A stretch of 64,000 bases of DNA, from positions 1 to 64,000 of the forward strand of contig NZ_CADIKI010000031.1 in the NCBI RefSeq assembly GCF_902859935.1, given 5' to 3'. Below the pieces are notes generated by a model. It had not been told where the DNA came from. It did not search any database and was given only the letters and a program-made list of their open reading frames with translations. The position numbers were made by a program, and so were the translations under genes. The stretch's first letter is position 1; every line of letters begins with the position of its first letter. Of the stretch, positions 17,425 through 25,714 are shown piece by piece. This DNA is from Paraburkholderia fynbosensis. Lineage in GTDB: Bacteria > Pseudomonadota > Gammaproteobacteria > Burkholderiales > Burkholderiaceae.

Positions 17425-18692
17425 GCATGCACCTGAGAAAGCCGCAACCGCCATCCTCTCGTACAGATCCACCCAGCAAGCCGTACATGGACACACTGTT
17501 CCGTGAGACGCCCCCTCCCCGCTCGATACTCGTGATCTGTACGGGCCGCATCGGCGACGTGTTGCTTGGCACGCCTGCAGTGCGCTCGCTAAAAGCGCAC
17601 TGGCCCGACGTGCAAATCGATATGCTGGTATTCGACGGTACCGGCGGGGTGCTGGAAAACAATCCTGACCTCCGGGGTGTGGTCTCCATCGCGCCACGCG
17701 CCAGACAGGTAGAGCGCTTTGCCGAGGCCCGCAAACTTTGGCGCCGTTACGATCTCGCCTGCTCACTGCGCACGTCCAGCCTCGCCAGCTTCCTTTGCTG
17801 GATGGCAGGGAACAGGCGGATTGGCATTGTTGCTTCCGCTCGCAAAACCTGGATCAAAAGGTTAGTACTAAACCGCTTTGTGGTCGATCGCGATGACAGC
17901 CTGCACGTGGTCCAAAGCGGTTTATCGCTTATGAGCCTGCTTGGGATCACGCCCTGCTTCAACATCGTCCCGCCAGCCATGTCCAATCGCCCGGAGCAGC
18001 TCGCACAACTCAATCTGCTTCTCGGGTCCGCAGCCGGTCAGCCCTACGTTGTCGTGCACGTGTATCCGCGCTACGCGTACAAGATGTGGCATGCCGAAGG
18101 CTGGGTCGCGCTCGTCGAATTCCTGCATGCGCACGGCTATGCGATTGTTCTGACAGGCGGACCAGCGAAAGACGAAGTGGCGTATGCGTGCGAGATCGGA
18201 GAGCGGGCGGGAGGTGACATCATCAATCTGGTGGGAAAGCTAAGCCTCGCTGCAACCGCCGAAGTGATTCGACGCGCGAAGCTCTTCGTCGGTCCTGACA
18301 CGTCCGCCACGCATATCGCGGCGGCTACCGGCACCCCGACCCTCGCCCTGTTCGGTCCATCGAATCCGGTTCGCTGGGGACCGTGGCCGAAGGACTGGAC
18401 CGACAGCAGTCCCTGGCTGATATCCGGTTCGGGGCGACGCGGCAACGTCTATCTGCTTCAGGGTGCTGGCGCCTGCGTACCCTGCAAGCTGGAAGGCTGT
18501 GACGCCCACATTCACAGTCGGAGCGATTGCCTGCTGAAGCTCGGCGCCGATCGCGTAATCGATGCGACGACAGAATTGCTGGGCATTGCACCTGACCACA
18601 AACGCCGAATTCCAATCGTCGCGCGCTCCTTCGCTGGCGCGCGCCTCGGAATGGCAAACGTGGATGACCGCGCGGTGTCAATCGAATCCTGA
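17421..18692 (+). CDS. Glycosyltransferase family 9 (heptosyltransferase-like)
   Basis: A GT-B enzyme of up to 423 residues. The N-terminal domain carries VICTGRIGDVLLGTPAVRSL, and the C-terminal domain carries LFVGPDTSATHIAAATGTPT followed by LALFGPSNPVRWGPW, the ADP-heptose-binding signature of GT9. A Cys-containing stretch (ACVPCKLEGCD) near the C-terminus also occurs in LPS heptosyltransferases. The first 30 residues are poorly conserved in character, so an internal Met (MDTLFRETPPPR) could be the real start. It overlaps the preceding glycosyltransferase gene, indicating an operon for LPS core or related glycan assembly. Confidence 0.85.
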   Translation: MSMHLRKPQPPSSRTDPPSKPYMDTLFRETPPPRSILVICTGRIGDVLLGTPAVRSLKAHWPDVQIDMLVFDGTGGVLENNPDLRGVVSIAPRARQVERFAEARKLWRRYDLACSLRTSSLASFLCWMAGNRRIGIVASARKTWIKRLVLNRFVVDRDDSLHVVQSGLSLMSLLGITPCFNIVPPAMSNRPEQLAQLNLLLGSAAGQPYVVVHVYPRYAYKMWHAEGWVALVEFLHAHGYAIVLTGGPAKDEVAYACEIGERAGGDIINLVGKLSLAATAEVIRRAKLFVGPDTSATHIAAATGTPTLALFGPSNPVRWGPWPKDWTDSSPWLISGSGRRGNVYLLQGAGACVPCKLEGCDAHIHSRSDCLLKLGADRVIDATTELLGIAPDHKRRIPIVARSFAGARLGMANVDDRAVSIES

Positions 18693-18713
18693 TTTCTTTC
18701 TGGAGCTTACCTG

Positions 18714-19016
18714 ATGAGCGTCCTTCGTTTTGCCGCACCGCTGGTCCTATTCGTTGCCGCGTGTTCACCCGCGTGGTCCTACGCCAGCGTTCAGCCGGTG
18801 CAAGTCGTAGAGTCCGATACGCTCACGCCCAACCAGGCCACTGTATCTGGCCCGAGAAATGCTGCGCAGCCTGCGGATAGGCCAGTGCTTAGTATCGGGG
18901 TAAGTGATCCCAACACGCAGTTGTTCCTTCCGCGGCTCCTCACCGATATCATCAATGCGGTCAATTCGCGGGCGTCTGCCAACGACTTTCTGCGCAACGT
19001 GAGGCACGACATGTAG
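18714..19016 (+). CDS. Small secreted protein, possible lipoprotein
   Basis: This 100-residue protein has a hydrophobic N-terminus (MSVLRFAAPLVLFVAACSPA); VAAC could serve as a lipobox with Cys17, or cleavage could fall after AWSYA. The rest is polar and low in complexity, with no recognised domain. A GGAG ribosome-binding site precedes the ATG. It follows the GT9 gene on the same strand after 21 bp and may belong to the same transcript. Confidence 0.6.
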   Translation: MSVLRFAAPLVLFVAACSPAWSYASVQPVQVVESDTLTPNQATVSGPRNAAQPADRPVLSIGVSDPNTQLFLPRLLTDIINAVNSRASANDFLRNVRHDM

Positions 19017-19316
19017 CCCCTCTGTTTCTATGGCCGTTCGATATCCATCAGTTAGCCAAAATCGCAATGCCTCGGGCTGCACCTCAGTGCCGGAGCCATA
19101 GTTGCTGGCCACGGCCTGACCGGCGCACAGCAATCCTGTCGAGCGCAAGCGACATGCTGATGTTTCTACGCCGTAAGTTATTCACCTGCCCCCTCATGAG
19201 CTAATTGCCGATCGCAATGTCCGAAGCACCCCCGACCGTGTTGGAACGTCGGCGTCTGCCAGTCAGCGCCGAACAATGCAATTGTTACTTGCCGGGAACG
19301 GCATAGCACGTCACGC
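19017..19316. other. Intergenic stretch without recognised gene
   Basis: Between convergent genes; no open frame here has recognisable character and no clear terminator hairpin was found. Confidence 0.4.
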
Positions 19317-19733
19317 CTAGCCATGGACCATCTCGCGCAAACCCGCGGCTCTCGCGGCTGAGAAGTCCATTGCGATCTGGCCGCGCACAACTCTGCCGAA
19401 CGCAATTGGCATCTCTCGAATGGGGAGCCGCTGGTCAGCAAAGCGCACGAAGAACGAGTCCTCAAATTCGTCGTCATGCCTTCGCATCCTGCGGTACTTG
19501 GCAACGTCCGGCCACAGAGAATCGGCCGCCAGTGGCCACCAGCCGGTTGCCGGAATGATCACGGATACATCCACCCTGCGAGGCGAGCCATTGAACATGC
19601 GTGTTAGCGTGAGTCGTCCGTCCTCGAATGAAAAGCACAGGTAGCCGTCATCTCTCTCGTCTTTGGTGCACAGCAATCTGAGCGCCTTGACGAAATCATC
19701 TCTACCCAGCTCGAGCCGGTATTCGCGTTCCAT
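19317..19733 (-). CDS. Hypothetical protein, 138 residues
   Basis: Starts MEREYRLELGRDDFVKALRL; soluble, mixed alpha/beta in appearance, no signal peptide or membrane segment. No family is recognised. It lies 81 bp downstream of a truncated HTH protein on the same strand and may once have been its operon partner. Codon use looks like that of neighbouring genes. Confidence 0.5.
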   Translation of the reverse strand: MEREYRLELGRDDFVKALRLLCTKDERDDGYLCFSFEDGRLTLTRMFNGSPRRVDVSVIIPATGWWPLAADSLWPDVAKYRRMRRHDDEFEDSFFVRFADQRLPIREMPIAFGRVVRGQIAMDFSAARAAGLREMVHG

Positions 19734-19814
19734 GCATCGTCTTTTGGTGCTCAGAATGAAGAAGCCCGCGATGCCGGTCGGCGCGTCGCGGGCTTGATGC
19801 TGCGTAGGGTGGCG

Positions 19815-20012
19815 TTACGCGAACGACATTTCCAGGCTGATGCTGGCATAGTTGGCCCGTGGTGCAACCTCGCGGCCGTCGCCTTTCTCGAAGCGCACCT
19901 GGCCGTACCGCTCCATCGTCTTAAGCGTGCGCGACAGGTTGGATTTCTCTCGTCCGGACGTCCCTGCAAGCTCCGACAACGATGACGGGTTTGTCTTCGC
20001 GATCAGTGGCAA
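19815..20012 (-). pseudogene. Truncated HTH transcriptional regulator
   Basis: Only the C-terminal 65 residues remain: a winged-helix stretch SLSELAGTSGREKSNLSRTL, then KTMERYGQVRFEKGDGRE, typical of small MarR/HVO_A0114-like DNA-binding proteins. The N-terminal part is missing because an IS3-family remnant abuts it at about 20013-20033. The gene downstream (19317-19733) may have been its partner; a toxin-antitoxin role was considered but cannot be shown. Confidence 0.6.
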
Positions 20013-20447
20013 CTTGCGTTTCTGCCGCAGCGTAGTCCAAGCTTTTTGCGTAGCCTTTTTATGCGATGAACACCGAGCCGCACGCCGTGCTCGTCAAGAT
20101 GCTTCGGCAAGCGTTCGGGCCCGAAGCTCTCACGTGTACGCTGATGCGCCGCGAGCACTTCGGCCTCCAGTCTCGGCTCCTGCTGTGCCCGCAAAGACGG
20201 CGAGCGCTTGCGCCACGCGTAATAGCCGCTCGCGGAAACACCCAGCAGCCGACACATCGGCGGCACCGGATATTCCTGTCGCATCTGTTCGATCACACTG
20301 TACTTCACCGCGACTCCCTCGCAAAGTACGTCGCGAATTCCTGAGAAACTCCTTTCCTTCCGATACGCCAACGCCCTCGGTCATTGCAAGCTTCACCGCC
20401 TCTTCACGGAATTCCTTCGTGTAGACGGCTTTGGGGATTCGGTTCAT
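20013..20447 (-). mobile_element. IS3-family remnant (partial orfA and orfB)
   Basis: The orfA start is present (MNRIPKAVYTKEFREEAVKL) but breaks off after about 30 residues. An orfB N-terminal part follows (KYSVIEQMRQEYPVPPMCRL, LGVSASGYYAWRKRSPSLRA, HLDEHGVRLGVHRIKRL) and is cut at about 20033, before any DDE core residues. Both genes are truncated, so this is a dead remnant. It abuts the truncated HTH gene on one side and a cyclase gene fragment on the other. Confidence 0.85.
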
Positions 20448-20507
20448 GTATGCCTCCATTCCTCAATTTTACGAAATGTTGGCTTCCACTTTTTCCAGCC
20501 GGCCTCA

Positions 20508-20579
20508 TTCCTGACAGCCCCGCCGCTGCGGTTGCCAGGAGCAGCTGGCTCACCAGCTGCACCGGTGGCAACAGTTTAG
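20508..20579 (+). pseudogene. 3'-end fragment of a cyclase-family gene
   Basis: The last 23 codons read FLTAPPLRLPGAAGSPAAPV then ATV and a stop, almost the same as the end of the intact cyclase gene at 29542-30570, which is on the opposite strand. The rest of the gene is missing, replaced by an IS3 remnant. This is therefore a leftover of a second copy or close homolog. Confidence 0.75.
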
Positions 20580-20594
20580 AACCCGTGGGTGAAG

Positions 20595-20626
20595 CGGCAG
20601 GCCTGTCCTTTTCGACAGGCCTGCCG
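20595..20626 (+). terminator. Hairpin behind the cyclase fragment
   Basis: A perfect 13-bp stem (CGGCAGGCCTGTC with GACAGGCCTGCCG) encloses a CTTTTC loop, 15 bp after the stop of the cyclase remnant. No T-run follows the stem, so it may be a weak terminator or RNA-processing hairpin. Confidence 0.5.
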
Positions 20627-20627
20627 T

Positions 20628-20935
20628 GCGATGGCAAACCCATCGCGTGACAGATCTGCAGTAAGTCCGACTTGTTCCTTTCGCCATACCACCGGACCTA
20701 AACAGCCTGACATCGTACAGACCTTCGGACGCGCGCCTTTCCTTGGTACAAATTTTCCGGCGTGGATATCCTCTACAAATATTGATATGCACACCCTTCT
20801 CATGCCATTCTTATCACGACAGACCGCATCCTTACTCTTACCACGTTTATAACGTGAGATCCTATGAACAGGCGGATCGTCGACACCCCTGATACGTAAA
20901 ATCAGGGCGTCGATTCCAGTTCAAAGGAGAACATC
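20628..20935. other. Non-coding stretch ahead of the IS110 element
   Basis: No gene is recognised. The last 60 bp, including ACCCCTGATACGTAAAATCA and a GGAG ribosome-binding site before the ATG at 20936, probably belong to the left end of the IS110-family element. Confidence 0.4.
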
Positions 20936-22090
20936 ATGCGCACAGATCTGTCATCCGCGACCGACCGCGATGAACTGCTGCTGGCGGTATCGATCGAGCT
21001 GGGCACAGCAAAGTGGAAGGTCGCGCTGCACGACGGCCAGCGCGAAAAGCCAGCTATCCACACAGTGGCAGACGCGCGCGCTGCTGGCCGTCTGCAGGCG
21101 GTGCTGGACCTGATCGACGCGCACAAGCAAAAATGGTCACTGCCTGCGGATGTGCGCGTGGCAGTGAGCTACGAGGCCGGCCAGGACGCGTTCTGGATCT
21201 ATCGTGCACTGCAGGCGCTCGGCATCGAACGTTATGTGATCGATGCCGCGAGCATTCCCGTCGAACGCCACAAGCGGTGCGCAAAAACCGACCGGCTGGA
21301 TGCAATCAAGCTGGTGACCAACCTGCGGGCATGGTTGCGCGGCGAACGGGACCGGATGCACGTCGTGCGTGTGCCTTCAATGCAAGACGAAGCGTCACGC
21401 CAGATGATGCGCGACCGCGGATAACTGCAAAAGGAAGTGCTGCAACACCGCGACCGCATACGCAAACTGCTGATCACGCTCGGATGCTGGGACGATGTCG
21501 ATCATCGGGGCTTCGCCGGTCGCCTCGCACGTGGCGAGGTGAAGTGTTACGACGGCACACCGCTGCCGCCAGAACTGCGTGAGCGGCTGCTACGCGAATG
21601 CGAACGGCTGGCACTCGTCGAACTGCAATTTGCAGCGCTTGAGAAAACGCGCCACACGAATCTGCCGGCGGCCGCACACAAACGGATCGAAGACCTGTCG
21701 AGGCTAAAGGGTGTGGGACCGGTCGGCGCGTCGCGCCTCGCGCTCGAACTGTTCTGGCGGACATTCCACAACCGCCGTGAGGTCGGTGCGTGCGTTGGCC
21801 TCGTACCGCAACCGTACGATAGCGGTGAGAGCCGGCTGGATCAGGGGATCAGCAAGCAAGGCAACCGGCGCGTGCGCGCGCTGTTGACCGAGCTGGCATG
21901 GTCATGGCTGCGCTACCAACCCGGCAGTGCGCTGACACAGTGGTTCCACCAGCGCACTCAGGGAACGCAACTGAATCGCCGCTCCCGACGCATTGCGATC
22001 GTCGCCGTTGCGCGACGTCTCGCCATTTCGCTGTGGCGCAACCTGAAGGATGGCGTGATACCCGAGGGGGCACAACTGAAGTCGGCATGA
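20936..22090 (+). pseudogene. IS110-family transposase with an in-frame stop
   Basis: This DEDD transposase would have about 384 residues. The N-terminal half contains LLLAVSIELGTAKWKVAL (first acidic residue replaced by Glu in this subgroup), YEAGQDAFWIYRAL and CAKTDRLDAIKLV. The C-terminal half contains LKGVGPVGASRLALELF and the Ser-bearing region LDQGISKQGNRRVRALLTEL. The halves are in the same frame, separated by one TAA at 21422-21424 where Gln (CAA) is expected in RDRGQLQKEV. A single C-to-T change therefore inactivated an otherwise full-length gene. Such elements lack conventional inverted repeats, so the ends were not fixed. Confidence 0.88.
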
Positions 22091-22462
22091 GTTAAGGGGG
22101 TAACAACGTCACCAGCGGAAGACGCGAAACACGATGTATGGACGGTTTGAAGTGAACATGCCCGTGGGGTGCCCGGGTTACTGACGTGACCGATTCTTGA
22201 GATGGGGCATGCTCCCGGAAAAATTCCGGCGCAACGCGCATACAGGATGAGGCTGGCTACCCGCCAGCGGATAGAAGGTGGTGAGACGTTGGATCTCACG
22301 AGCGCGACGATCGGCTTCAGACCTGTGACTTAGCGCTGATTTGCAGCAGTGATTGCCTTCCTATGGCGGAGGCGGGAGAGTAATTCATCGACGATTCGCA
22401 ACCCGCCTCGCAAAACACCTTGACAACTTCCTGCTCATAGAAGGCACCCCGAGCGCGAAGGA
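22091..22462. other. IS110 right flank, no gene recognised
   Basis: No convincing gene is seen. The first part probably includes the right end of the IS110-family element; the remainder is the downstream region of the convergent AraC-type regulator. Confidence 0.4.
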
Positions 22463-23434
22463 TCATATTTTTTCGTTGAAGCGGTATCGCCACTGCGTCG
22501 GCCCAATCGCGAAGTTCCTGACGAACGCATTTCTCAACCGCTCCTCACGGCCAAAGCCAGTGCGCCGAGCGACTTCCGATAGCGACAACGTGGTGGCCGT
22601 CAGCAGCGATTGTGCCCGTTCGAGGCGCAATCCTTCAAGCGCCTTGCCGGGAGTCATTCCCATCTTTTCGGTGAAATGCCGAATGAAGGTGCGCGGCGAC
22701 ATGCCGGCTTCGTCGGCGAGATCGGTGACCTTCAGCGACTTGTGCAAATTCTTGTTGATCCAGTCAAAAAGTGGCCCAAAACTATCGGCGGTTTGCAAAG
22801 CGAGCGGCGTGCTGAATTGCGCCTGCCCTCCCGAGCGCCGCATATAGACCACCAGTCGGCGCGCGGTTCGGGTCGCCAATGCACTCCCCAGGTCGGCCTC
22901 AACCATAGCCAGCGCAAGATCGATGCCGGCAGTGACGCCCGCCGAGGTCCAGATCCGGTCATCCCGCACCCAGATCGGATCGGGCTGCACCTGAACTCCG
23001 GGGAATTCCCGGGATAGCTCCGCACACGCACGCCAGTGCGTGGCCGCATTGCGCCCTTCGAGCAGCCCGGCCTGAGCCAGTAAAAAGGCTCCGGTGCAAA
23101 CCGAACAGACCCGCTCGGCGCGTTCGGCCAGTTTCTTTACCTGAAGAACGATCTCCGGTGACTTGCGTGCCGCATGCACGCCCGGGCCGCCGGGTATGAC
23201 GAGCGTGTCGAACCGCGCCCCTTTCGGAAGGGGTTCCGTGAGCACTGTCATTCCGCTTTGCAACCGGATGGGACTGCCGCCAACGGAAACGATGCTGCAT
23301 CGATAGCAATTTCCCATCGCTTCTTCGCTAGCGGTGTCAAAGGTCTGGAGCGGGCCCGACACGTCGATCGGTTGTGCCCCTTCGTACACGAAGATCACGA
23401 TCCGACGCGGGCCAGGTTTGCAGATTTTGGTCAT
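22463..23434 (-). CDS. GlxA-type transcriptional regulator (DJ-1/PfpI + AraC HTH)
   Basis: This protein of about 323 residues joins an N-terminal DJ-1/PfpI class I glutaminase-like domain (about 5-175; VIFVYEGAQPIDVSGPLQTF, elbow SVCTGAFLLAQAGLL) to a C-terminal AraC DNA-binding domain (about 215-315; LADEAGMSPRTFIRHFTEKM, EVARRTGFGREERLRNAF). The frame is open to 23470, but Met at 23434 (MTKICKPGPRRIVIFVY) fits the family start. Such proteins regulate amine and amino-acid catabolism. It diverges from a DJ-1/PfpI enzyme gene at 23516 and probably controls it and the following transporter. Confidence 0.88.
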   Translation of the reverse strand: MTKICKPGPRRIVIFVYEGAQPIDVSGPLQTFDTASEEAMGNCYRCSIVSVGGSPIRLQSGMTVLTEPLPKGARFDTLVIPGGPGVHAARKSPEIVLQVKKLAERAERVCSVCTGAFLLAQAGLLEGRNAATHWRACAELSREFPGVQVQPDPIWVRDDRIWTSAGVTAGIDLALAMVEADLGSALATRTARRLVVYMRRSGGQAQFSTPLALQTADSFGPLFDWINKNLHKSLKVTDLADEAGMSPRTFIRHFTEKMGMTPGKALEGLRLERAQSLLTATTLSLSEVARRTGFGREERLRNAFVRNFAIGPTQWRYRFNEKI

Positions 23435-23515
23435 TGGCAAAAAATACGCTATTTCTGTCCTTTTTGCCAATCAAGTCGCTGGTCTAATGCGGTCACTACC
23501 CGGAGGAACTCACTC

Positions 23516-24223
23516 ATGACGCAACAACGCGAAAAAAAAGTCGCAGGCCTGCTGCTCTTTCCCAACATGACGCAACTGGATCTCACGGGTCCGCTGGAAG
23601 TGCTCGGCCGGCTGCCAAGCTGGCGCGTGGAGATCGTTGCGCCGACCCTAGCGCCCGTACGCACCGACAAGGGTCTCGTCATTCAACCCGACGCCTGTTT
23701 TAAAACGGCTTCGATATACGAATTATTTGTAGTGCCTGGCGGTCCCGGAACGGACGATGCAATACTCGACCCGGAAATCGTCGATTTCGTTCGCGATCGA
23801 TCGAATGCCGCTGCATACATCTTCGGTATTTGCACCGGGTCGCTGCTGCTCGGCGCAGCGGGCCTGCTGCGCGGCCGCCGTTCGGGCGGCCACTGGCAAG
23901 CCCGCGATTTGCTGAGTCAGTTCGGTGCGATCCCGTGCGACGACCGTCTGACGATCGACGGCAACATCTACACGTCGGGCGGCGTCACTGCCGGAATCGA
24001 CATGGCATTGCGTGTCGCGGCGGAAGTGGCGAGCGAGGAGGTCGCGCAGCAGATTCAATTGCAGATCGAATATGACCCCGAGCCCCCGTTCAAGGCCGGG
24101 ACGCCGTTCGTCGCACCGCCGGAGATCGTCAAGCGGGCGCTGGCCGCGACCGCCGAGCGCCGCGCGATTCGCGTTGCGGCTGTGGAAACAGCCGCGAAGC
24201 GGCTCGAGACTCTGCTCGATTGA
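23516..24223 (+). CDS. DJ-1/PfpI family protein, isonitrile hydratase-like
   Basis: This 235-residue single-domain protein reads VAGLLLFPNMTQLDLTGPLE at the start and has the nucleophile elbow IFGICTGSLLLGAAGLL with the likely catalytic Cys, as in Pseudomonas InhA, which hydrates isonitriles to N-substituted formamides. GGVTAGIDMALR later in the chain is also typical. A CGGAGG ribosome-binding site supports the ATG at 23516. It diverges from the GlxA-type regulator and is followed by an MFS gene, suggesting a small uptake-and-conversion unit. The true substrate is not established. Confidence 0.8.
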   Translation: MTQQREKKVAGLLLFPNMTQLDLTGPLEVLGRLPSWRVEIVAPTLAPVRTDKGLVIQPDACFKTASIYELFVVPGGPGTDDAILDPEIVDFVRDRSNAAAYIFGICTGSLLLGAAGLLRGRRSGGHWQARDLLSQFGAIPCDDRLTIDGNIYTSGGVTAGIDMALRVAAEVASEEVAQQIQLQIEYDPEPPFKAGTPFVAPPEIVKRALAATAERRAIRVAAVETAAKRLETLLD

Positions 24224-24308
24224 CGCGGGTGCCGTCAATGGGGAACTCATCTTCGTTGCTGGGCGAATGCGTAGCCGCCGCTTGCCAAAACACATCGGGA
24301 ATACTTCC

Positions 24309-25552
24309 ATGCAGCTAGATATTGAAGGTACGGCAGCGTCGACCGCTCGCACACTCATCACACTGAATCTCTCGCTGATCGCGGCATGCGAGTTCCTGTT
24401 CACGGCGACGCTCGCCGCGGCAACACGTTGCTGGGCGTCGTCGGGAAAACGTTGACGAGCAACGTGCATCTTGTGACCGCGCCTTATGCGGTCATGACGT
24501 TGCTCGCGGCGTTGACGACGATTGGCGCTTCCGCGTTGATGCGCCGCGTCGGGCGGCCCCAGGGCTTCGTCGTTGGCGCATTTGCCGCGATTCTCGGCGG
24601 CACGCTTGCCATGTGGGCGCTTTGGCTGCACAGCTTCTGGACGTTCTGCGCGGCGTTCGGACTAATCGGCGTTTATGAGGCGTTTGCGCAGTACTACCGC
24701 TTTGCCGCTGCCGAAGTGGTCACTCATAGCAGCTTCGCGCTCAAAAGCAACGGGATTTCCGTTGTCCTTGTCGGCAGTTTTGGCGCTGCGGTATGCGGTC
24801 CGTGGATTGCGGCGAAAGTTCGCAACCTGGTGCCCGCGCTGCCTTATGCAGGTTCTTTCCTGTCAATCGCGTTGATGGGCGTTTTATCGCTGCTTCTGGT
24901 GGCGGCCCTGAAATTTCCGCATGGGGCGACGCAAACACCCATGGTCCGACCAAAAACCCGAACAGATCTTTTCGTGCTGTTGCGGCGCCCGGAGATCGTG
25001 GTGGCGATCACCTGCGCGACGATCGGTTATACCGTCATGGCCGCGATGATGATAACGGCGCCTTTGGCCATTATCGGCTATGGCGGCTCAGTGTCGGTGG
25101 CGGCGATCATCATGCAGTTTCACGTCGCCGGTATGTATGCGCCATCCTTCTTTACCGGCAAGATCATCGGCAAATATGGCACGCGCCCCACGGTGCTGGC
25201 GGGATGTCTACTACAGCTCGTTGCCTCGCTGATCGCGTCTTACGGCGAGATGGTTCCTGCTTTTGCCGCTGCGTTATTACTTTGCGGCATTGGTTGGAAT
25301 CTCATGTACGTAGGCAGTACGGTAATGCTGACGCATTCGTGTAGCGATGAAGAACGAGCAACGGTCCAGGGCGCGAATGAATTCATCATGTTTTCATTCG
25401 TGACGGCAGGCTCCTTTGCGATCGCAACCGCGCTGAATCGATATGGATGGCACGGGATCCAGATAATTCTGGCGGCGACTCTGTTGATTGCTGCGGGTGT
25501 CACGCTGCGCTACCGCTGGTCTTATGGACAGCATGATAAAGGCGGACAATAG
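24309..25552 (+). pseudogene. MFS transporter, frameshifted near the N-terminus
   Basis: The first 35 residues (MQLDIEGTAASTARTLITLN ... ACEFLFTATLAA, TM1) are in one frame; the remaining 11 helices continue from about 24415 in another (GNTLLGVVGKTLTSNVHLVT onward to YRWSYGQHDKG). One indel at about 24410-24425 separates them. MFS family membership is clear from length and repeated helices with short charged loops (MRRVGRPQG). It follows the isonitrile-hydratase-like gene by 85 bp. A downstream start could still give a protein lacking TM1, but this is unlikely to transport. Confidence 0.8.
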
Positions 25553-25617
25553 AACCGGAGATGGTGAATAAGAATCAGACGATGCGGTGGTTTGAAACGA
25601 TCTGCTCAAGTGACCGA

Positions 25618-25686
25618 TGACCGTTCGACCGGCACGCCTACCGAGGACTGGTTGCCGGCACCCTTGATGAACTCGCCTTCGCAGCA
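25618..25686 (-). mobile_element. IS30-family transposase fossil
   Basis: On the minus strand it reads EGEFIKGAGNQSSVGVPVER, which matches the GDFIKGAGNQSAVGVLVERT core of the IS30 transposase at 44756-45538. Only about 23 codons survive. Confidence 0.65.
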
Positions 25687-25714
25687 GCCGGTTCAACAGC
25701 AGGCCGTACTAGCG

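Noticed and set aside
19317..20012. Toxin-antitoxin pair formed by the HTH remnant and the 138-residue protein
   Set aside because: No recognised toxin family and the HTH gene is truncated; spacing alone is not enough.
23174..23515. Upstream extension of the isonitrile-hydratase-like gene
   Set aside because: It overlaps the divergent GlxA-type gene; a GGAGG site and family start support the ATG at 23516.
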